From contig JAJYOO010000199.1 of the NCBI GenBank assembly GCA_021796155.1, positions 1 through 5,442 of the forward strand: DNA of 5,442 nucleotides. Direction: 5' to 3'. The notes below the pieces were generated by a model. It was not told the origin of the DNA, did no database searches, and saw only the letters and a program-made list of their open reading frames with translations. Made by a program: the position numbers and the translations under genes. Positions 1 to 3,858 of this stretch are shown in pieces; positions within the stretch are counted from its first letter, which is position 1; each line of letters starts with the position of its first letter. This DNA is from Chloroflexota bacterium (GTDB taxonomy: Bacteria > Chloroflexota > Anaerolineae > Anaerolineales > Villigracilaceae).

Positions 1-65
1 CGCTGGACACCCGTGCATCGTTTGAAGTCTTCATCACTGAGTTTTTGTACGGTTTCGTATCGCAT
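1..65 (-). CDS. Transposase, N-terminal fragment (cut by window edge)
   Basis: Reading the minus strand from the ATG at 65-63 gives 21 codons that run off the window: MRYETVQKLSDEDFKRCTGV and onward. The pattern (M-x-Y-E-x-V-x-x-L-S-D-E-D-F-K-R-x-T-G-V) is what I know from the helix-turn-helix N-terminus of IS5-like DDE transposases common in cyanobacteria and Chloroflexota. The catalytic DDE part lies outside the window, so intactness cannot be judged. It runs in the same direction as the toxin-antitoxin pair, with 55 nt between the vapC stop and this start. The only Shine-Dalgarno-like bases (AGG, 4 nt before ATG) lie in the stem of an inverted repeat (65-82). Family assignment rests on 21 residues and is moderate. 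Confidence 0.6.
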   Translation of the reverse strand, partial: MRYETVQKLSDEDFKRCTGVQ

Positions 66-82
66 GTGCCTAGTATGGCACA
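65..82 (-). repeat. Inverted repeat over the transposase translation start
   Basis: Six-base perfect arms TGTGCC (65-70) and GGCACA (77-82) flank the loop TAGTAT. On the transcript of the transposase the second arm contains the only AGG near the start, and its last base is the A of the ATG. A transcript entering from vapBC would fold this stem and hide the start. Such translational shielding is known for several insertion sequences; for this element it is an inference. Confidence 0.4.
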
Positions 83-120
83 CTTATGCAAGAGGTCTAA
101 TGAATAAAATGCAGACCGTC

Positions 121-513
121 TTATCTTCTTCCGCGCTCATACGGAACCGTGACGCGAATATCTTCCATCGGATAATGTTTCACATTGCGCGTCATCAACT
201 CGGCGTCCAGTGCGGCAACCGTAGCAGCGATCAAAGCATCACCCAGTTCCAAATTATGCGAACGGCTGTAACGGCGCAAGTATTCCCCCGCTTTGCGAGC
301 AATCGCGTTATTCACATCTATAACTGTAAACAAACTCAGCAGCTTCTCGGTAAGTTCTTCTTCGTCCGGGCGCATCCCGGCCAGCAATTCAGTGAGAGTA
401 ACTACCGAGATGTAAAGCCCATCGCCGGATTCAAGGATGTCGGCGAACAAAGCCCGCGCAAGCTTATTGCCATGAAAATGGTCAATGGCAACATCCGTGT
501 CAATCAGCTTCAT
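121..513 (-). CDS. vapC: VapC-type toxin, PIN-domain ribonuclease
   Basis: Endoribonuclease toxin of a type II toxin-antitoxin pair. VapC proteins use a metal-dependent PIN active site to cut RNA, with tRNA or rRNA as known targets; the target here cannot be read from sequence. The 130-residue product has the normal length and all acidic positions: D5 in LIDTD, E42 in LTELLAG, D92 in GDALIAA, and N110 in LMTRNVKHY at the fourth site, where D, N or S is usual. The start at 513 is chosen because MKLIDTD is the typical N-terminus and because ATGA (513-510) couples it to the antitoxin stop; an upstream ATG at 609 would add 32 residues that are only antitoxin coding sequence read in another frame. 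It appears intact. Downstream, 55 nt away, begins an insertion-sequence transposase. Confidence 0.9.
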   Translation of the reverse strand: MKLIDTDVAIDHFHGNKLARALFADILESGDGLYISVVTLTELLAGMRPDEEELTEKLLSLFTVIDVNNAIARKAGEYLRRYSRSHNLELGDALIAATVAALDAELMTRNVKHYPMEDIRVTVPYERGRR

Positions 514-776
514 GCTTTGCGAAGTCCCAGATTCTTTAAGCGCCGTCCGCGGCGGATTCGATCCATGTATCGAATCCCGCTTTTGGAAATGTCGGTTCGT
601 TTTGCCCAAATGCCAAACGTTTCATCCAGTATGGCGCGAGCCTGTTCCATGGGCGTTAGGATTAATCGTCCCTGGGCATCCACGCTCACCGCCACTTTCT
701 GACCAATTTGCAGATTGGCACGGAAATTTTCCGGGATCTTTATGGTGTAGTCAGAACCGATTTTTGTGGTAACCAT
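510..776 (-). CDS. vapB: VapB-type antitoxin, SpoVT-AbrB/MazE DNA-binding fold
   Basis: Antitoxin of the downstream PIN toxin: it should bind the toxin through its C-terminal half and repress its own promoter through the N-terminal half. The 88-residue protein shows a swapped-hairpin AbrB-type domain at about residues 1-47 (YTIKIPENFR, then QIGQKVAVSVDAQGRLILTP). The C-terminal tail has W, MDRIRRG and R-rich stretches, as in antitoxins paired with PIN toxins. Start 776 is preferred over the in-frame ATG at 788 because GAGGTG (786-781) ends 4 nt upstream of it. The stop overlaps the toxin start by 4 nt, so the pair is one operon with antitoxin first. It appears complete. VapB is used as the pair name; the fold is the AbrB/MazE subtype. 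Confidence 0.88.
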   Translation of the reverse strand: MVTTKIGSDYTIKIPENFRANLQIGQKVAVSVDAQGRLILTPMEQARAILDETFGIWAKRTDISKSGIRYMDRIRRGRRLKNLGLRKA

Positions 777-793
777 CTTGCACCTCATTAGGC

Positions 794-802
794 ATTATAC
801 CA
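794..802 (-). promoter_or_regulatory. Extended -10 promoter of the toxin-antitoxin operon
   Basis: On the minus strand the sequence TGGTATAAT (802-794) is a perfect TATAAT with the TGn extension. The -35 position holds only a weak TTTCTG-like match, which an extended -10 tolerates. Transcription would start near 787, leaving a leader of about 11 nt that consists of the ribosome binding site GAGGTG (786-781). The direct repeats TTGACCTAT (805-813) and TTGACTAT (822-829), written on the plus strand, lie just upstream and could be an operator for the antitoxin; that is an inference. They overlap the start of the cas4 remnant. Confidence 0.55.
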
Positions 803-811
803 TTTTGACCT

Positions 812-1117
812 ATGACAGAAATTGACTATCTTCCCATCTCCATGTTGAACTAACTCGAATATTGCGAGCGGCGGTTCTATCTGATGCACGTGCTTGGCGA
901 AATGGAGATCAACGCCCACGTGTTGGAAGGGACGTTTCGCCATGATCAAGCGCACACTGCCGGGAAAGAAAAAAACGGAGAGGTACTCGTCCATCGCCGC
1001 ATCTATGTATGGTCCGATGAATTGCAAATTTCCGGATTTGCGGACACGGTGGAGGAAGACCTCCCTCCTGACCCCTCCCCTTTCAAGAGAGGGGAGCTAA
1101 TTCCCATTGAATACAAT
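812..1117 (+). pseudogene. cas4: Cas4 nuclease remnant: early stop codon, repeat insertion, missing C-terminal half
   Basis: Cas4 is a RecB-like, iron-sulfur CRISPR adaptation nuclease that trims and selects prespacers with Cas1-Cas2. The frame from ATG 812 reads MTEIDYLPISMLN, then TAA at 851-853, then LEYCERRFYLMHVLGEMEIN and further Cas4 sequence. The intact relatives I recall have NQLEYC or a similar Q-containing stretch, so CAA to TAA is the simplest explanation. Retained are the first cluster cysteine (codon 863-865), the H of RHDQAH, and SGFAD, which carries the motif II aspartate. The frame breaks inside the last motif: IEY is followed by N (1115-1117) instead of the catalytic K, and everything beyond, including three cluster cysteines, is absent. 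In-frame residues PPDPSPFKR come from an inserted palindromic repeat. No good Shine-Dalgarno precedes 812. It cannot make active Cas4. Confidence 0.85.
1061..1096 (+). repeat. REP-like palindromic element inserted in cas4
   Basis: A pyrimidine-rich 5' part (from 1061) leads into a hairpin with arms CTCCCCTTTC (1075-1084) and GAGAGGGGAG (1087-1096). These pair over ten positions, one of them a G-T wobble. The layout, and the peptides it encodes in two frames (PPDPSPFKRG and LTPPLSREG), are characteristic of a small dispersed palindrome I know from Chloroflexota and cyanobacterial genomes. It lies between the Cas4 segments FADTVEED and GELIPIEY, which are adjacent or nearly so in intact relatives, and its length keeps the reading frame. 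Only one copy is present in the window, so the repeat nature is from recall. Confidence 0.6.
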
Positions 1118-1146
1118 ATAACACTGGTGTTTACGGATTCCTGCGC

Positions 1147-1917
1147 GTGGCAACAATCAACGGGAGTAGCATCACCTTTACGGCGCCAAAGGTGAATTGG
1201 TATGGGGATGGCTGGCGCAGTGACAACAATGTTGGCACGGGAACGGGCAATCAAAAAGTGATGCTGCAACGCGTTCCAAACTATAACAACGTTACGGTCA
1301 ATGGAACCCTGTCCAGTAATCCATGGGATGGGAATAAATATGGGGTCACTGTTTTTCGCGTTGCAAATAACCTGACCGGAAGTGGTTCGATTAACGCCAA
1401 TGGCGGAGGATTTGCAGGCGGCAGTTGGAATGTGCCATCCAAATATGGCGAGAGTTATCCAGGATGGACTGGTTCCATTGATTATGGTGGAGGGGCCCCT
1501 GGAGGAAGAGATTATGATCCTTACAGGGGCTATGGCGGCGGAGGGGGCTATGGAACCAATGGAGGCACGGCTGGACTCACGGGCAAGGATGGTTCAGGAG
1601 GTCTAGCATATGGTGGTCCAGATCTTAAATCAGTTTATCTGGGCGCTGGAGGTGGTGCGGGCGGAGATCTAAAGTTACATAATCCAGGCGGGCTTACCCC
1701 GCCTCCGGATGACCTACCAGGTGGAGATGGCGGGCATGGTGGCGGGATTCTTTTCGTAGCAGGCAAGTACGTTAACTTTCAGGGCACACTGGCATCCAAT
1801 GGCGCTACCGTCGATTGGCGTTTCACTACGGCTGACGCCCGCATTAAGCTCAAGAGACTGTATCCAGCTATTCGCCTTCCACAAAACGTTCACGACTCTG
1901 CACTTATCAAAGCATGA
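1147..1917 (+). CDS. Glycine-rich surface-type protein, truncated at both ends (chimeric ORF)
   Basis: The open frame gives 256 residues from a GTG at 1147. Residues 1-60 (ATINGSSITFTAPKVNWYGD, VMLQRVPNYNNVTVNGTLSS) and 61-222 (GVTVFRVANN, SGSINANGGG, long Gly-rich runs, GGGILFVAGK, FQGTLASNGATV) resemble the repeating, beta-strand-forming segments of large secreted glycine-rich proteins, such as AgmC-like gliding-motility or surface proteins. It has no signal peptide and no Shine-Dalgarno. The same style continues upstream of the GTG (YNTGVYGFLR from about 1117), so the true 5' end is lost and this start is only the first available one. Residues 223-256 are of a different kind and look like a transposase C-terminus. 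It is probably a non-functional remnant with an accidental reading frame. Confidence 0.5.
   Translation: MATINGSSITFTAPKVNWYGDGWRSDNNVGTGTGNQKVMLQRVPNYNNVTVNGTLSSNPWDGNKYGVTVFRVANNLTGSGSINANGGGFAGGSWNVPSKYGESYPGWTGSIDYGGGAPGGRDYDPYRGYGGGGGYGTNGGTAGLTGKDGSGGLAYGGPDLKSVYLGAGGGAGGDLKLHNPGGLTPPPDDLPGGDGGHGGGILFVAGKYVNFQGTLASNGATVDWRFTTADARIKLKRLYPAIRLPQNVHDSALIKA
1813..1872 (+). pseudogene. IS630-type transposase C-terminal scrap fused to the glycine-rich ORF
   Basis: From 1813 the frame switches abruptly from Gly/Asn-rich sequence (LASNGATV) to the basic DWRFTTADARIKLKRLYPAI. The pattern W-x-F-T-x-x-x-A-R-x-K-L-K-x-L-Y-P is what I remember from the extreme C-terminus of IS630-like DDE transposases. 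Only this scrap is present: the catalytic domain is missing, so an insertion must have been followed by deletion. The frame then continues about 14 residues to a TGA at 1915-1917. Neither terminal repeat nor TA duplication could be identified with confidence. Confidence 0.45.
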
Positions 1918-1977
1918 TTGACAAATTACTAGGGAATGTCAAGGACTTTGGTGAAGAAAACGCGAAAGTCGAGACAA

Positions 1978-1997
1978 ATGTCCACTGATGTCCACTT
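1978..1997 (+). repeat. Tandem 10-nt direct repeat
   Basis: ATGTCCACTG is followed immediately by ATGTCCACTT, so nine of ten bases repeat with a period of one helical turn. Two copies at this spacing could bind a dimeric regulator, or could be chance. No gene start lies close enough to assign a role. Confidence 0.4.
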
Positions 1998-2282
1998 AAT
2001 AAATCCGCGGATCTGTGGAGCTGAATTTTGATTGGAAGTTCCGCCTGACTGGTCAAATGCGCTGTCAAGGGCGGAATTTGCGCGGACCAACGAAGCGAGC
2101 TGATTACTTTTTGTGACCTGTGAGGCATTTTGTCTCTCCTCGGTTTATTTTCTGAATTGTGACAGCACGCTGCTATATGTAATAGGGAGTCTCAACTCGG
2201 AGCCTGCTATTGCTTTTTCTTCGATGATAAAGACAATAATTAAATGTATAAGTGATGAGATGGTATTTCCGTTGCGAATCGC

Positions 2283-2319
2283 CTAAGACTTTTCTTAGTT
2301 AACTTAAAACAAGTCTTAG
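2283..2319 (+). repeat. Long inverted repeat upstream of the membrane-protein pair
   Basis: Perfect nine-base arms CTAAGACTT (2283-2291) and AAGTCTTAG (2311-2319) flank a 19-nt centre that itself contains the palindrome AGTTAACT (2297-2304). With a few mismatches the symmetry runs through the whole 37 nt. There is no T-run after it, so a terminator is unlikely. An operator for the promoter-like TATAAT 23 nt downstream, or the end of a small mobile element, are the main options. Confidence 0.5.
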
Positions 2320-2341
2320 AACTGTGCTGGCACAAAATCCC

Positions 2342-2347
2342 TATAAT
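2342..2347 (+). promoter_or_regulatory. Possible -10 element (TATAAT)
   Basis: A perfect TATAAT in an AT-rich stretch, just behind the long inverted repeat and the near-palindrome TGTGCTGGCACA (2324-2335). No recognisable -35 lies at 16-18 nt and there is no TGn extension, so activity would need an activator. If used, the leader to the gene at 2523 would be about 170 nt. Confidence 0.25.
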
Positions 2348-2522
2348 GACAACAAATTAGTTGACTGCTCGACTGGTACAAAGGGGGGGCACTCTTGTTT
2401 TATCTAAGTTGGGTGCTCGTTAATACTTGAGATAGTTTACTGATCATGATGCACCCTTGGGTCTTCATAAGTAAACATTGCGTTTTCCAAAACAAGTTTC
2501 ATATCCCGCAATTTGGTGAATT

Positions 2523-2927
2523 ATGACTGCTACACACTCTATCCAACGTTCTTCTCGAAAATCTAAGTCTCGATGGTTTCCTTGGAAGCAAATGTTCCTG
2601 TTGCTTGCCGTAGTACCCGGAGCGGTCGGATTGCTGTTAATAATCACTGCCGTAAGCGGCTTCATCGTTTGGCATTCAACTCAAGAGCAGTTGATGATGG
2701 GCAGTTCTTACATCCTCTTTAGCTTCATTGCATCGAATGCCATCCAGAAGGAGTGGAAGCTCGTGATGGGCTGGTTGGCATTGGGGGTGGCTGCTTTGCT
2801 GGTGTTGGGCCGCCCCGAGATCGGGGCGAAATTCGCTGCGGCTGCTTTGATAGGTGTTAGTGTGACCCTGCTTGCGAGGGAATTCCTACGCCGGCGTCAG
2901 CAGTACATTAACGAGAAGAAGAGTTGA
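2523..2927 (+). CDS. Small four-helix integral membrane protein, unknown function
   Basis: I do not recognise a family. The 134-residue product begins with a short basic cytoplasmic segment (residues 1-22, R/K/S-rich). It then has hydrophobic segments at about 24-50 (MFLLLAVVPG and onward), 57-74, 80-96 and 100-118, and ends in a charged tail (REFLRRRQQYINEKKS). The basic N- and C-termini predict both ends inside the cell and four membrane passes. The start at 2523 has only a weak Shine-Dalgarno (GGTGA, 2515-2519, spacing 3), but no better in-frame start precedes the first helix. The next gene follows after 27 nt in the same direction, so the two are probably one transcript and act together at the membrane. 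A homologue search would be needed to assign any role. Confidence 0.75.
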   Translation: MTATHSIQRSSRKSKSRWFPWKQMFLLLAVVPGAVGLLLIITAVSGFIVWHSTQEQLMMGSSYILFSFIASNAIQKEWKLVMGWLALGVAALLVLGRPEIGAKFAAAALIGVSVTLLAREFLRRRQQYINEKKS

Positions 2928-2954
2928 TGTACCCAAGCTAAACAAGGATGCCTC

Positions 2955-3644
2955 ATGTCAGCAACGTGGATTCTCGGAACACTCTTTTTTGTCTTCATCA
3001 TCTGTTTCGTTGTTTATATTCTTACAACAGATACAAGCCAGCCGCAGTCTGCATCGCGCAGGTATATCGAAGCAGGCGGGTCTTCCGGCAATGTTCACTC
3101 CGGGAGCGATGAGAAGTACCTGATTTCCAGAGACTATCAGGTGATATTCAGCCCCAGGGTTTTTGTTAGCTATCCATTTGGGGTCAAGCTTGTATTTCCA
3201 AAATCAGGAATGTCCGGACCTGTAATATGGAAACCTGCGGAGACGAATGGGAATTCTCGGTCCAATGTCCAGCGCGGTCTACGGGAAAGCGAATATTACG
3301 GCTGGCCGCAGTCCGCTATGGATGACCCGGAACTGACAGTTATGGGCGGACACGTTGAGTTCGAGTCGAAGAGGATCGAACCGATCATCCGAGTCGAGTT
3401 AAAGTCTGCAAAGGAATCTTTTCAAGCAGTCAAGACAGTACAGGAATGTGCCCTCAAGCGCGACGCGGATACCGTCTGCTCATTTTGGGTAAATCCACTC
3501 AAATCGGAGATGGGCTCGCTCGCAATAATTGTCTCCCAGGTTATGGGGTCGGTTGAAGCAATCGGCAATGGAAAAGAAAAAGATGAAGTGGCCGCGATCC
3601 AATGGACGGTGCCAGTGAGGTTCTTCCCGATTGTTCTACGTTAA
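2955..3644 (+). CDS. Single-pass membrane protein with beta-rich extracytoplasmic domain, unknown function
   Basis: I do not recognise a family. The 229 residues start with an uncleaved-looking signal anchor at about 5-23 (WILGTLFFVFIICFVVYIL), with few charges before it. A Ser/Gly-rich linker (about 26-55) leads to a globular part (56-229) of alternating hydrophobic residues typical of beta strands (YQVIFSPRVFVSYPFGVKLVF; FWVNPLKSEMGSLAIIVSQV; IQWTVPVRFFPIVL). The last third resembles an Ig-like beta sandwich; this is an inference from pattern only. C165 and C175 could form a disulfide if the domain is outside the cell. The start at 2955 has AAGGA at 2944-2948, 6 nt upstream. It lies 27 nt behind the four-helix protein, and a strong Shine-Dalgarno follows its stop directly, so the operon once had or still has a third cistron. 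Confidence 0.75.
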   Translation: MSATWILGTLFFVFIICFVVYILTTDTSQPQSASRRYIEAGGSSGNVHSGSDEKYLISRDYQVIFSPRVFVSYPFGVKLVFPKSGMSGPVIWKPAETNGNSRSNVQRGLRESEYYGWPQSAMDDPELTVMGGHVEFESKRIEPIIRVELKSAKESFQAVKTVQECALKRDADTVCSFWVNPLKSEMGSLAIIVSQVMGSVEAIGNGKEKDEVAAIQWTVPVRFFPIVLR

Positions 3645-3655
3645 GAGGAGAATGC

Positions 3656-3709
3656 GTGGAAGTTTTTGAGCAAGAGAAGGAGGCCCATTCGAAGACGATA
3701 AATACATGA
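3656..3709 (+). pseudogene. Stub of a third cistron behind a strong ribosome binding site
   Basis: Immediately after the stop at 3642-3644 comes GAGGAG (3645-3650). A GTG at 3656 with spacing of 5 nt opens a 17-codon frame (VEVFEQEKEAHSKTINT) ending in TGA at 3707-3709. The ATG at 3652 is too close to the Shine-Dalgarno and reaches a stop after five codons. The charged, helix-like peptide could be a tiny protein, but a truncated gene whose body was lost before the hairpins at 3725 fits better. Confidence 0.3.
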
Positions 3710-3724
3710 TTTCGTAGGCGTTGA

Positions 3725-3777
3725 GTCTGGCAGCTCGATCTTGCCAGACGCCAGATCCGGCAAAGGGCTGGCGTTTT
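3725..3777 (+). terminator. Tandem hairpins ending in TTTT, probable rho-independent terminator
   Basis: The first hairpin has perfect arms GTCTGGCA (3725-3732) and TGCCAGAC (3742-3749). The second has ACGCCAG (3748-3754) and CTGGCGT (3768-3774) with a 13-nt loop, running directly into TTTT (3774-3777). The second hairpin plus T-run would stop transcripts of the membrane-protein pair. The two stems share bases 3748-3749, so they compete slightly. The T-run is short, so efficiency may be modest. Confidence 0.55.
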
Positions 3778-3858
3778 GTCCCACCATCACAGATCAGTTC
3801 TCCAACTTGCGGATTATACACAGGGCGCTGATCGACATGTATCAGGGAGAAGGAAAAT

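Larger units (their letters stand above)
1..97 (-). mobile_element. Probable end of an insertion sequence (IS5-like), partial
   Basis: The transposase start at 65 sits close to an element end. On the minus strand, GACCTCTTGCATAAG (97-83) resembles terminal inverted repeats I associate with IS5-family elements, and it is flanked by TTA/TTAG, a target type used by that family. The opposite end is outside the window, so neither the matching inverted repeat nor the target duplication can be tested. The exact boundary at 97 is therefore an inference. Confidence 0.4.
1918..2522. other. Gene-poor interval, AT-rich in its right half
   Basis: No reading frame here has a good start, a ribosome binding site or recognisable protein sequence. 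A 24-codon frame from ATG 1914 to TGA 1988 has no Shine-Dalgarno. The minus-strand frame at 1907-2128 is compositionally odd and unsupported. The left half (to about 2130) has gene-like GC content and may be decayed insertion-sequence or gene debris. The right half is AT-rich and carries a long palindrome (2283-2319), a TATAAT (2342-2347) and a run of seven G (2383-2389). It presumably holds the promoter of the membrane-protein pair. Confidence 0.5.

Noticed and set aside
13..702. Long plus-strand open frame of 229 codons across the toxin-antitoxin genes
   Set aside because: It is antisense to vapC and vapB, which have family motifs, coupled starts and a promoter. The product is biased and unlike any protein.
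884..1195. Plus-strand frame from an internal ATG taken as an intact 103-residue gene
   Set aside because: It is the cas4 remnant downstream of its nonsense codon plus unrelated sequence past the junction. It has no ribosome binding site.
1907..2128. Minus-strand frame of 73 codons in the gene-poor interval
   Set aside because: No Shine-Dalgarno, no recognisable family, and a composition that does not look protein-like. It may be debris, but there is no support for a gene.
2328..2345. Sigma-54 promoter suggested by TGGCAC at 2329-2334
   Set aside because: The required TTGC-like -12 element is missing at the correct spacing (CCCT instead).
2361..2366. TTGACT as a -35 element for the 2523 gene
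   Set aside because: The -10 position at 16-18 nt falls in the run of G at 2383-2389.
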